Source: Candidatus Thorarchaeota archaeon (GTDB lineage Archaea; Asgardarchaeota; Thorarchaeia; Thorarchaeales; Thorarchaeaceae). Taken from it: DNA of 41,625 nucleotides. Where the stretch lies: contig JAUWOU010000012.1 in assembly GCA_030612005.1 (NCBI GenBank), positions 1-41,625 of the forward strand, given 5' to 3'. The notes under the pieces were generated by a model. The model saw only the letters and a program-made list of their open reading frames with translations. It made no database searches and was not told where the DNA came from. The translations under genes were made by a program, and so were the position numbers. Shown here piece by piece: positions 15,547 through 23,036 of the stretch (its first letter is position 1; the number at the start of each line of letters is the position of its first letter).

Positions 15547-16563
15547 ATGGAAGAGTCACAGGAGAAGAGAGAGTGGATATATAGAAACAGAAAGCTGGTT
15601 GCTGGTTTAGTTATCATATTCATACTATTACAAGTGACCATTACTGTATTGACTATATCATTGAATGATGATGAAATTTCTGATATCAATGTTCCAAGAT
15701 CGACTATTCCAGATAGCTGTGTCTATCCTGCTACCTATGATATTGAATACAATACATCCTATTGGATTAGAGGTAACTATGTTCCACTCATCAATATATC
15801 AGAAGCAGCAGCAGTTGATGCTGCTATGACATTTCTCACTGTGTATCTACCCGAAGAATTGTTGACAGGGCTTCGAGTAGACACAAATAATGAATTTTGG
15901 CCAGGCAGGCCAGAACTCACTACAGACTGTTTCCCTCGGTGGGGAATGACTCTTATTTCTGATTATATGAGAGCAAATGTATGGGTTAATGCCCTAAGTG
16001 GAAAAGTAGTACAATTCAGTCTGGGTTCCTATAATACATCAGTCTTTGTATTTGAAAGCGTTGAAACAGTGGAAGAAACTGAAAGCATTGTTATAGATTT
16101 CCTTCAATCACAAAATTATACATTACTCCCAGATGCAGTCTATGATGGCACTGATCTATCATCATTATCAGAATATGCTTACCACACTCTGACATTTCAT
16201 CAGGTGGTTGATGAGATTCTAATAGGCATTGGAAAAATTACTTTCCATATTGATGCGACTTATGGATTAATCAAATATTTCAGATACAGATGGATTGATC
16301 TTGATGAGATTCCAGTAGATAGAATTCTTCCCGTTGGAGAAATCCACAATATTGTACTGGAAGCAGACAATGATACATTTTTGATTACAATTCGAAATAC
16401 TGAGCTGCGCCTTAACATAATCGGGTTTGATCCAGATTCATCGGATTTTGTAATGCGACTTGTGTATGAAGTAACATTGACGCCGATTTGGGGAGTTGGT
16501 GGAGATTTGTACACAGTTGATGCTATATCAGGTGAGATAGTAAGTATAGATGTATTGTTTTAA
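15547..16563 (+). CDS. Membrane-anchored protein with PepSY-like repeats
   Basis: 338 residues. A cytoplasmic basic start is followed by one TM helix (KLVAGLVIIFILLQVTITVLTI, ~20-41), so most of the protein is extracytoplasmic. Two segments end in the PepSY-like pattern VNALSGKVVQFSL (~155) and VDAISGEIVSIDVLF (the end), suggesting tandem PepSY/YpeB-type domains, sometimes linked to protease inhibition or metal/peptide binding. After the TAA stop the same frame stays open for 40 codons and encodes a TM helix plus a basic tail (see findings). It lies in the segment bounded by tRNA-Ser 3'-end copies. Function unknown. Confidence 0.7.
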   Translation: MEESQEKREWIYRNRKLVAGLVIIFILLQVTITVLTISLNDDEISDINVPRSTIPDSCVYPATYDIEYNTSYWIRGNYVPLINISEAAAVDAAMTFLTVYLPEELLTGLRVDTNNEFWPGRPELTTDCFPRWGMTLISDYMRANVWVNALSGKVVQFSLGSYNTSVFVFESVETVEETESIVIDFLQSQNYTLLPDAVYDGTDLSSLSEYAYHTLTFHQVVDEILIGIGKITFHIDATYGLIKYFRYRWIDLDEIPVDRILPVGEIHNIVLEADNDTFLITIRNTELRLNIIGFDPDSSDFVMRLVYEVTLTPIWGVGGDLYTVDAISGEIVSIDVLF

Positions 16564-16686
16564 TCATCATTTCTGGGAGTTTATGAACCTTATTTTGGAG
16601 TTGCAGCTATGCTTCTGGTGGCAGTGGTGTTGTCGGGAGCTGTTCGAGTTGTAAAAAGAAGACGATTATCAATATCTATGGAGTAA
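16564..16686 (+). pseudogene. In-frame continuation after the stop: C-terminal TM and basic tail
   Basis: Directly after the TAA at 16561-16563, the reading frame of the PepSY-like gene remains open to a TAA at 16684. It encodes a hydrophobic helix (YFGVAAMLLVAVVLSGAV) and KRRR, a classic C-terminal anchor. This suggests that a stop mutation, or possibly readthrough, has cut the anchor from the protein. Confidence 0.45.
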
Positions 16687-16743
16687 CATTTTGCAAAGAT
16701 TTATCATTAAGTGACAAAATGTGATGTTGGAGGGTTCGTAACG

Positions 16744-17058
16744 TTGCAACAAGAAGCGCAGCAGATGTTCGGTATTAGTGGAATTGGAATTCTAGGTATG
16801 GGTCTGGTAATTGTTATCGTGCTGTTAGTTATCGGGTTCAGAGAGAAAGAAGATGTTTTCAGAAAAGAACGATTCATTCGAGCAGCAGGGGTAGTACTCG
16901 GAGTATTGATTATAGTCACAGGATTCACTTGGTATAGCACCGTGGTGGCAGTCGCTACAACACCTATGACCTTTGAGGATGTACTCATCATAACTGGGTT
17001 TTCTTCCATAGGCGGTCTGATTTCAGGCATTTCCTGCTATTTTCCAATTAATAAATAG
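16744..17058 (+). CDS. Small three-TM membrane protein, unknown function
   Basis: 104 residues from a TTG at 16744, chosen because GGAGG sits 10 nt upstream; the track's GTG start at 16711 has no such site. Three hydrophobic spans (GISGIGILGMGLVIVIVLLVIGF, AAGVVLGVLIIVTGFTWYS, VLIITGFSSIGGLISGISCYF) are separated by charged loops (REKEDVFRKERF). The family is not recognised. It is the second gene of the segment between the tRNA-Ser 3'-end copies. Confidence 0.5.
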   Translation: MQQEAQQMFGISGIGILGMGLVIVIVLLVIGFREKEDVFRKERFIRAAGVVLGVLIIVTGFTWYSTVVAVATTPMTFEDVLIITGFSSIGGLISGISCYFPINK

Positions 17059-17091
17059 AAAGTAAATCTTAGGTTGTAATCTGAAAGTTAT

Positions 17092-17112
17092 TCCCTGAGC
17101 GCCATCTTTTCT
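17092..17112 (+). repeat. Second copy of the tRNA-Ser 3' end (attachment-site-like)
   Basis: Identical over 21 nt to 15454-15474 (acceptor strand, CCA and trailer), but with no tRNA body before it. The two copies bound a 1.6-kb segment with the PepSY-like and three-TM genes. Confidence 0.7.
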
Positions 17113-17265
17113 TCTTCATTGTGTTAGGAGTTGGTGATTGCTAGGGTTAGCTAGTCCGGTCTTTTGTCATATGGGCTATATTATGAAGACCTGAACGTGG
17201 CTGCAGTGGTGTGGTATCTATTGGGAAGAATCGTCAGTAACAAGCCAATCATCACTGGAAGTGAC

Positions 17266-17724
17266 TTAATCTAATTTTAAGGGTGGAATCAACTTAGCTA
17301 GAATTAGAAAAATGAGAATAGAAATTGGAAGTGGAAAATCAGCAGGAGGATTAAGGTGCATTCCGGGCACCGGAAAAATTGTATAGAGCAAGTTACCACC
17401 GTTAAGACTTACAAAAATATAGATTTCGATAAAGACTCCAACTAGTAGTGTCCGAGTAAACGATGTTTGATTATTATAAAATCGGTAAATCATCAAAAAG
17501 AAAAGATACTTGATAAATGAATTTAAAAATATGAGTTGATCGAGTGCAAGAAAGAATCTGAGAGGTTCGTCTTGTTCTATCCTAATGACCCATGTTAGTG
17601 ATTTGATTTCCAAGAAATTGCGAGTGTGGATGAACGCAGGTGTCACCAGTATAACAATGAGCATAACTAATGAGATAATTATTGGACTGACGAATCTCTT
17701 ACTCGATTGATTATTCTCTTCCAT
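17266..17724 (-). CDS. Four-TM membrane protein, unknown function
   Basis: 152 residues from the ATG at 17724, which has GAGGAG 7 nt upstream; the track's earlier start (17757) would put that site inside the gene. Hydrophobic helices cover about SPIISLVMLIVILVTPAF, ALDQLIFLNSFIKYLFFLMIY, LLVGVFIEIYIFVSL and LPISILIFLILAKLIPP. There are no catalytic motifs and I do not recognise the family. AT-rich codon use matches the neighbouring accessory genes. Confidence 0.55.
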   Translation of the reverse strand: MEENNQSSKRFVSPIIISLVMLIVILVTPAFIHTRNFLEIKSLTWVIRIEQDEPLRFFLALDQLIFLNSFIKYLFFLMIYRFYNNQTSFTRTLLVGVFIEIYIFVSLNGGNLLYTIFPVPGMHLNPPADFPLPISILIFLILAKLIPPLKLD

Positions 17725-17857
17725 AAGACAACTCCTCTTCTTTTCAGCCTCCGCCATAATTTCATCTGAGAGCTCTTGATATGTATCATAAGTGTATTGA
17801 CTAACAAAAAATGAACCACTCGAATACCAGCTTTCAAGCTAATCACAAGCTAACCAC

Positions 17858-17934
17858 TTCTTCTAAGACTGAATCTGATTCATTCTAAGCGGTGTTATCA
17901 AGGAGAAGAAAGAGAAAAGGAGAAGGCGAGAGAT
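17858..17934 (+). repeat. ~80-bp direct repeat, copy A
   Basis: Nearly identical to 19395-19474 apart from small gaps and a few substitutions. It includes TTCTTCTAAGACTGA, TTCATTCTAAGCGGTGTTAT and a purine-rich AAGAAAGAGAAAAGGAGAAG. With copy B it brackets the 460-residue membrane protein gene. The 14-mer TTCTAAGCGGTGTT also occurs at 2827-2840. Confidence 0.75.
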
Positions 17935-17989
17935 GTAAATTCCAAGAGTTTAAGATAGCTGAGTGTGTTTTCAACATTAAGGGGTTTCA

Positions 17990-19372
17990 GTGTTCGAAAG
18001 AGTAGCGTTGCTAAGAAAATACATTTCACTTCTATCCAAGAAGGAAGTGAAGAGATGGCTTATTCTAATGGCTATAGCGTTTGCTTTCTACTTCCCTTTG
18101 GGGGTAAGTGGTACTTGGTATAGACCTCTGAATGCAACATTCAACATAGCTGGAACCATTGGTTGGCTTTTAGCTACTGGATTTCCTTTTGTGATTGGAG
18201 CATCACTGATTCTCTGTTCAGATCAGACACGAAATAACATTGTAGCGTATACACGAACCCACGAAAAAATGAAGTTCTCATATCTCTTTGTTTCTTTCAC
18301 AGTATTGACCCTAGTAGTTATGGCAGCTGCATCCTTTGCAGGTCTACTAATTGCTGTTAGTGTATCTGGGAATATAGCAATCCTTGGTGTTCTTCCCCAA
18401 TTAGTAGGAATCACATTGTTCCTCTCCTTGCTTCTGACCCCAATCTATGCACTAATTGCCATTGAATTCGATAGTATGAGCAAGTCAATTGTAATAGGAT
18501 TCTTCCTATCCATTGCACTTGTTGCTACAACAGGTCAACCAGGATTTCCCATAAATTACCCCGAGGTTTCGTTCTTTGGACCTGCACATCTACTATCTGC
18601 ATTACTGTTCATCTCTATAGGCGCTTATGGAAATTACAGTGCAGAATTTTTTGTTGGGACTCTCTTTCAACCAATTCATGTGGTTGCTCCAATCCTAGTG
18701 TGGAGTTTCATTTCGATTGTTTGCTATTACGTGGCAAGAAAGGTGTTCTCCAACAACCTATCCCGATGGATTAAGGAGAGGGAAGGTTGGCTCTCAAGTG
18801 GCCAGTCGAAAACAGAACTGGATGATTCAACCCTACCTGCAAATCTTCCAACAATTCGAAAAGAGCTTTATAAAAGACAGAGAAAAGCTGTGGTAGTATC
18901 TGTTGCCATCATTATTCTGATTTTTATCGGGGGATTCGGATATACACAAGTGAAACAGGGGGAATGGACCCAAGTTGTGTATGAGAGTCCATCTGAAGGG
19001 GAAACAGTTGCAATTGGAGACTGGTTGCAGGGATCTTTTACGGGAGTTGAATCTCCATCATCGATAATGTTAGGAGTGACATGTCAGGGTAGAATTCTTG
19101 ACTGGAGTGGTGGGAGTGGATATGTGTATTTTACATTCGAACATAGAGCTATGACCTTAAGTGAATTCCAAGGTCTTAATGAAACTGAGTTCACCCGATT
19201 ATTTGATTCATCAGAAAGCGGAAATCATGGTGTCATTGGGACTTTTAGTAGCGGTCTTGGTGGGCCAATTCATGACTCAGAGTATGTTTGGGTTCTGCGA
19301 TTTAATGATGTCAATGAACGAACTTCTGGATCTGTAGATATTTGGTTTCAGGTGATCCTCAGAGCTTTCTAG
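17990..19372 (+). CDS. Polytopic membrane protein with C-terminal external domain
   Basis: 460 residues from a GTG start. About seven hydrophobic helices fill residues ~25-255, then a hydrophilic loop of ~55 residues (KEREGWLSSGQSK...), another helix (VVVSVAIIILIFIGGFGY, ~300-320) and a ~140-residue polar C-terminal domain rich in beta-like segments. The N-terminal half loosely resembles ABC-2-type permeases, but no ATPase gene is adjacent, so this stays a suggestion. It lies exactly between two copies of an ~80-bp direct repeat, which points to a mobile or duplicated module. Confidence 0.65.
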   Translation: MFERVALLRKYISLLSKKEVKRWLILMAIAFAFYFPLGVSGTWYRPLNATFNIAGTIGWLLATGFPFVIGASLILCSDQTRNNIVAYTRTHEKMKFSYLFVSFTVLTLVVMAAASFAGLLIAVSVSGNIAILGVLPQLVGITLFLSLLLTPIYALIAIEFDSMSKSIVIGFFLSIALVATTGQPGFPINYPEVSFFGPAHLLSALLFISIGAYGNYSAEFFVGTLFQPIHVVAPILVWSFISIVCYYVARKVFSNNLSRWIKEREGWLSSGQSKTELDDSTLPANLPTIRKELYKRQRKAVVVSVAIIILIFIGGFGYTQVKQGEWTQVVYESPSEGETVAIGDWLQGSFTGVESPSSIMLGVTCQGRILDWSGGSGYVYFTFEHRAMTLSEFQGLNETEFTRLFDSSESGNHGVIGTFSSGLGGPIHDSEYVWVLRFNDVNERTSGSVDIWFQVILRAF

Positions 19373-19381
19373 CAAATCTCA

Positions 19382-19401
19382 CCCTCAGTGCCATTTCTTC
19401 T
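19382..19401 (+). repeat. Degenerate third copy of the tRNA-Ser 3' end
   Basis: CCCTCAGTGCCATTTCTTCT matches the tRNA-Ser 3' end/trailer repeat at 16 of 20 positions, and runs directly into direct repeat B. It suggests an older attachment-type duplication. Confidence 0.45.
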
Positions 19402-19474
19402 AAGACTGAAAATCTGATTCATTCTAAGCGGTGTTATGAAGGATAAGAAAGAGAAAAGGAGAAGGCGGAGAGAT
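19395..19474 (+). repeat. ~80-bp direct repeat, copy B
   Basis: Partner of 17858-17934. On the minus strand it follows the two tiny ORFs. There it offers AGATAG-ACT-CTATCT followed by a long pyrimidine tract, so this copy may also act as their terminator. Confidence 0.75.
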
Positions 19475-19484
19475 AGAGTCTATC

Positions 19485-19577
19485 TCAGCGCCTGTAATAG
19501 GAGAAAGCATGTGTGATTGCGTGAGTGGAGATTGGCTTACTAGGAGCCTTTCTCTTGGTTGTCTTAGCGAACGCCAT
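19485..19577 (-). CDS. Tiny basic ORF 2 (30 aa), paralogue-like pair
   Basis: Not in the ORF track. A 30-residue ORF (MAFAKTTKRKAP...) whose ATG is 8 nt after GAGGT; that site overlaps the stop of the tiny ORF just upstream. Its second half (KPISTHAITHAFSYYRR) resembles the end of the upstream ORF (RKVSTDAVAYAYATVVR): both follow basic-(V/I)ST-x-A-(V/I)-x-x-A-aromatic. A hairpin plus pyrimidine tract follows. Probably a cotranscribed microprotein; function unknown. Confidence 0.4.
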   Translation of the reverse strand: MAFAKTTKRKAPSKPISTHAITHAFSYYRR

Positions 19578-19583
19578 GATAAT

Positions 19584-19685
19584 CTACCTCACAACGGTCG
19601 CGTAAGCGTAAGCAACAGCATCGGTAGATACCTTGCGTTTGTTCTTCAGCACGGAGTTAGATCGGTTGTTAGTTGTTAGAGCCAT
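19584..19685 (-). CDS. Tiny basic ORF 1 (33 aa), paralogue-like pair
   Basis: Not in the ORF track. A 33-residue ORF (MALTTNNRSNS... KRKVSTDAVAYAY) with a strong TATA element (GTATATATAC) ~36 nt before its ATG, so a very short leader. It ends in GAGGTAG, which supplies the ribosome site of ORF 2. Both products are basic with a short amphipathic, Ala/Tyr-rich end. Real small genes or a remnant of a decayed gene are both possible. Confidence 0.4.
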   Translation of the reverse strand: MALTTNNRSNSVLKNKRKVSTDAVAYAYATVVR

Positions 19686-19716
19686 AATAGTTCACAAGAT
19701 ATACTGCTCGTATTTA

Positions 19717-19726
19717 GTATATATAC
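19717..19726 (-). promoter_or_regulatory. TATA box upstream of the tiny ORFs
   Basis: GTATATATAC is the clearest TATA motif in this 400-nt gap. It points toward the two microprotein ORFs on the minus strand. Confidence 0.5.
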
Positions 19727-19783
19727 CAAAGGCACTATTGAGGGTCACAATTGAGAGTCACATGTTGTGACTATTGCAGAACG

Positions 19784-20203
19784 TCATTTAATGTGCAATC
19801 TAGTGTCACAGAATGGACAAAGAAAAACATCTGTTTCAACAGGAATTGCATTGACCAGCTCAAAGGACATGCCACAGTTTGAACAGCGCACAGTATCACT
19901 GAGATTTGCTCGTTCAGTAGGAAGAGCATGTTTTCGCATTGATTCGAGAATTCGATCATCTTCATTGATGTCAGTAGGAGCGATGTCGCGACCTTGTGCC
20001 CAGCGAAATGTAACGTATAGCAAGAACACTATCATAGGAATGTAAAGAAAGGTATAGAGAAAGATGGCTTCAAGTGGGACACTTATGATGATACCATAAA
20101 TACCGAGGATGCCTAGGACTAGAACAAGAACAAAGAGCATCCACCTACCCATATTTGAACCATTGTTTTGGTATGAATCATCATAGTAATCATCGTTCAT
20201 CAT
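19784..20203 (-). CDS. Two-TM membrane protein with C-terminal zinc ribbon
   Basis: 139 residues. An acidic/polar start (MMNDDYYDDSYQNN) precedes two helices (WMLFVLVLVLGILGIYGIII, LYTFLYIPMIVFLLYVTF). A cytosolic tail ends in CSNCGMSFEL...FLCPFCDTRL, with two CxxC pairs of a rubredoxin-like zinc ribbon. Such small proteins are common and mostly uncharacterised in archaea. It is 80 nt from the end of EF-1A on the same strand, beyond that gene's terminator. Confidence 0.75.
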   Translation of the reverse strand: MMNDDYYDDSYQNNGSNMGRWMLFVLVLVLGILGIYGIIISVPLEAIFLYTFLYIPMIVFLLYVTFRWAQGRDIAPTDINEDDRILESMRKHALPTERANLSDTVRCSNCGMSFELVNAIPVETDVFLCPFCDTRLHIK

Positions 20204-20281
20204 GAGAAGTACACCCTACCATCATTTGGTGCATGAAACCTTCTAATATCTTCTATCGCAATGTTGCTAAATCTAATGAAA

Positions 20282-20312
20282 AAAGAAAGAAATACGGGCC
20301 TTGCTGGCCCGT
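20282..20312 (-). terminator. EF-1A terminator
   Basis: A 7-bp stem ACGGGCC-(5)-GGCCCGT lies 10 nt beyond the EF-1A stop. On the transcript strand it is followed by TTTCTTTCTTTTTT, a typical archaeal T-rich terminator. Confidence 0.75.
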
Positions 20313-20321
20313 TTCTCAAAG

Positions 20322-21632
20322 TTACAATTTTCTTTTAGTGACCTTAGTCACAACACCAACAGCTACAGTCATACCCATGTCACGGACAGCAAACCTGCCG
20401 AGTTGTGGGAATTTCTTGTAGGATTCGATGACCATTGGTTTTAGAGGTACCAACTTGGCAATCATGGACTCGCCTTTCTTGACAAAGTCTGGTTTCTCCT
20501 CAGTGACCTGTCCAGTAGCTTGGTCAAGCTTCTGTAAGATCTCGTCGAACCTGCAAGCGACCTGAGCGGTGTGTGCATGAATGACTGGTGTATAACCAAC
20601 AGTGATAGCACTTGGGTGCTGGATGACCATCACCTGACCGGTATAGTCAGCAGCAACTGTGGGTGGTTTATCTGTTGGACCAGCAACATCTCCACGACCT
20701 AGGTCTTTTCTATCAATACCTCGTATATTGAAACCGATGTTATCACCAGGTACTGCCTCAGGCATTATCTCATGATGCATCTCGATAGACTTGACTTCTC
20801 CAGTCTTGTTCGGGGGCATGAAAGTCACTTCTTGTCCTGACTTCAGGATACCAGTTTCAACACGACCTACTGGTACTGTACCAACACCCTTGATTGAGTA
20901 TACATCATTGATTGGTATACGCAAATCCTTGTCAGTTGGCTTCGGTGGAAGTGCAACTAAATCAAGTGCTTCAAGAAGGCAGGGACCATCGTACCATGGT
21001 GTGAATTGGGGGGTCTTCTCCTTCAGGTTAGCAGCATCGAGTGCTGAAGTTGGAATGAATGGAACTGTACCTTCCTTGTAGCCAATAGTGGCTAAGAATC
21101 CACCAACTTCGTCTTTGATCTCATTGTATCTATCTTCGCTGTACTTGACGCTATCATCGTCGAACTTGTTCACCGCCACAATTAAGCTTGGTACTCCAAG
21201 AGTCATAGCAAGGTAAGCATGCTCCTTAGTCTGACCACCAGGTCCGATACCAGCTTCAAACTCTCCTCGCTTTGCAGACACAACAAGCAGACCAACATCA
21301 GCCTGTGAGGCGCCAGTGATCATGTTCTTGATGAAGTCTTTATGTCCGGGAGCATCGATAATTGTGTAGTAGTATTTGTCAGTGAGGAACTTAAAGAAGG
21401 CAATATCAATTGTGAGGCCTCTTTCTCTCTCTTCCTTGAGTCTGTCAAGTGCGAAAGCCCAAGCCCAGGATGGTCTTCCTAGTGCCTCAGCCTCAGCTTT
21501 GTGTGCCTGAAAAGTTCGCTCATCTACTGCACCGGTCTCGTATAGCAATCTGCCCGTCATAGTGCTTTTACCGTGGTCTACGTGCCCTATGACGACGAGA
21601 TTGAGGTGCTCTTTTTCTCTTTTTTTGCTCAA
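20322..21632 (-). CDS. tef1: Translation elongation factor 1-alpha (EF-1A)
   Basis: 436 residues. A GTPase that carries aminoacyl-tRNA to the ribosome. G1 GHVDHGKST (16-24), G3 DAPGH (92-96), G4 NKFD (154-157), then two beta-barrel domains. After G3 the segment GEFEAGIGPGGQTKEH (~123-138) contains the eocyte/eukaryote-type insertion that euryarchaea lack, a useful lineage marker. The start is TTG with GGTGA 6 nt upstream, and a TATA-like GCATAAAAAG lies ~50 nt upstream. It stands alone with its own terminator, not next to S7 or S10 as in many archaea. Confidence 0.97.
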   Translation of the reverse strand: MSKKREKEHLNLVVIGHVDHGKSTMTGRLLYETGAVDERTFQAHKAEAEALGRPSWAWAFALDRLKEERERGLTIDIAFFKFLTDKYYYTIIDAPGHKDFIKNMITGASQADVGLLVVSAKRGEFEAGIGPGGQTKEHAYLAMTLGVPSLIVAVNKFDDDSVKYSEDRYNEIKDEVGGFLATIGYKEGTVPFIPTSALDAANLKEKTPQFTPWYDGPCLLEALDLVALPPKPTDKDLRIPINDVYSIKGVGTVPVGRVETGILKSGQEVTFMPPNKTGEVKSIEMHHEIMPEAVPGDNIGFNIRGIDRKDLGRGDVAGPTDKPPTVAADYTGQVMVIQHPSAITVGYTPVIHAHTAQVACRFDEILQKLDQATGQVTEEKPDFVKKGESMIAKLVPLKPMVIESYKKFPQLGRFAVRDMGMTVAVGVVTKVTKRKL

Positions 21633-21989
21633 TCTTATTCACCACGTTTTTTTAGCCTGTCCAGTGAATGTGACAGACTTTTTATGCTCCTTCGTGGGAT
21701 GCTTTTAACGGTTTCGACAGGTTCGCTTAACCATTGAGATACCAAGCCATTTGAGTTATTATTCAATCATCTTTGAGAATTAGAATGCTCCAGAAGATAA
21801 CAGAATTGTTTCAAGTCTTTGCTTGATGTTTTGTGTAATTGATTTAGTTCCTTCAAACGTCCCTTCAAGATTGCGGAACAAGTATAGATGCACCTCGCTA
21901 CTCTCATTACTCAAACACATCTCTTCATACAAAAAATTGTATGAGTTCATATACTCACATCAGCATGAAATGTTATGAGAGGACTAGGT
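21633..21989. other. Intergenic region with EF-1A promoter
   Basis: It holds the EF-1A promoter (minus strand: GCATAAAAAG near 21677-21686). The rest shows no credible ORF or RNA fold beyond short 5-bp hairpins. Confidence 0.4.
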
Positions 21990-22289
21990 ATGTGGATTAG
22001 GGTCTTAGATAAGACTCGACGTGCGCGACTGAAAGCCCAGAGGAAGAAGCCTTCTTCTAAAGGGAAGTCCTTACTCTTCAATAAAGAACAATCATCAGGT
22101 TCTGAAGAGTCCGCGGCTGTTCACTATGTCCAAAAGGACCTTGCTAGTTTCAGTGATGAATCTAACAAGAGTGATAATGACCTCGCCGTAGCAAGAACTG
22201 TGGAAATATTCTCTGTTGCTAGAAGTGATGTTCAAGCACTAAAACAGGAGAAGGAAGCCAGGTCTTCAGGAGGGATTCCATCCCAATGA
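21990..22289 (+). CDS. Small basic/polar protein, unknown function
   Basis: 99 residues from the ATG at 21990, which has AGAGG 7 nt upstream (the track starts at 21975). The N-terminal third is very basic (DKTRRARLKAQRKKPSSKGK); the middle is Ser/Glu/Asp-rich and likely disordered; the end is charged and helical. No domain recognised. The basic start suggests nucleic-acid or membrane-surface contact; that is inference. It has no operon partner. Confidence 0.45.
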   Translation: MWIRVLDKTRRARLKAQRKKPSSKGKSLLFNKEQSSGSEESAAVHYVQKDLASFSDESNKSDNDLAVARTVEIFSVARSDVQALKQEKEARSSGGIPSQ

Positions 22290-22486
22290 ACGTTGACAAA
22301 ACTCTTGCTAATTTTTTTAATTCCTTGGAATTACGAGGAGGTGGCGACACTGGCAGGAGAAGGGTGGAACATAGAGGTTTCTTACTGTTGTGATTTACTC
22401 ACAACATAATGTAAGAAATAGGTCATTAGAATACAACTGAACCAATTCAGTTCCAGCTGAGGTTTTCGAAATGGTGTCTATACAAA

Positions 22487-23035
22487 CTAAGCATCAAAGG
22501 GATCAGGTATGAGACCTTCAGTCCATATACGAATCTGTTCCCAATCACGAAGGTCAACACGCCCAGGAGTTTCCTCACCTTCTTCAGCAAATGACTTTAC
22601 GATCGCTTGCATAATAGCTTTCGTCAGGATGTTCCCTTTTGATGTGTCAATGAGTCCACCAAAGAGACCCATGGAAATTGGGATTATCTCTGGGAAATCA
22701 GCGGCGATATTGTCAAGATAGTTTCTACGCGCCTGATTGCAGGATTCTGGTTTAGCAGCAGTCATACAGGATACAAAGAGTGCAATCTTCTTTCTTGAGA
22801 GGATTACAGGATGTTTTTTTAGAAATTGCAGAGGCTCTTTGGTCCATTTTCCCATCTGGATTCCACTGCCTACAACCACAAGATCAAAGGTTTCTAGATT
22901 CTTAACTTTGTTTTTCTTCAGATTGATAATATCCACTGTAGCGCCATGATTACGCAGAATCTCACCGATATTTTCCGCAATCTCACCTGCCGAACCATAC
23001 CTTGTGCCATAACAAACTAGAATCTTATCATTCAT
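22487..23035 (-). CDS. Flavodoxin-like protein (HemG/flavodoxin family)
   Basis: 182 residues from the ATG at 23035, which overlaps the EamA stop region; the track's earlier start adds five codons. The FMN phosphate loop is GTRYGSAGEIAENI near residue 10. VVVGSGIQMGKWT and the SCMTAA segment fit the protoporphyrinogen oxidase-like (HemG) branch of flavodoxins. The role is electron transfer through FMN, with the partner unknown. It is translationally coupled to the transporter upstream. Confidence 0.8.
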   Translation of the reverse strand: MNDKILVCYGTRYGSAGEIAENIGEILRNHGATVDIINLKKNKVKNLETFDLVVVGSGIQMGKWTKEPLQFLKKHPVILSRKKIALFVSCMTAAKPESCNQARRNYLDNIAADFPEIIPISMGLFGGLIDTSKGNILTKAIMQAIVKSFAEEGEETPGRVDLRDWEQIRIWTEGLIPDPFDA

Positions 23036-23036
23036 T

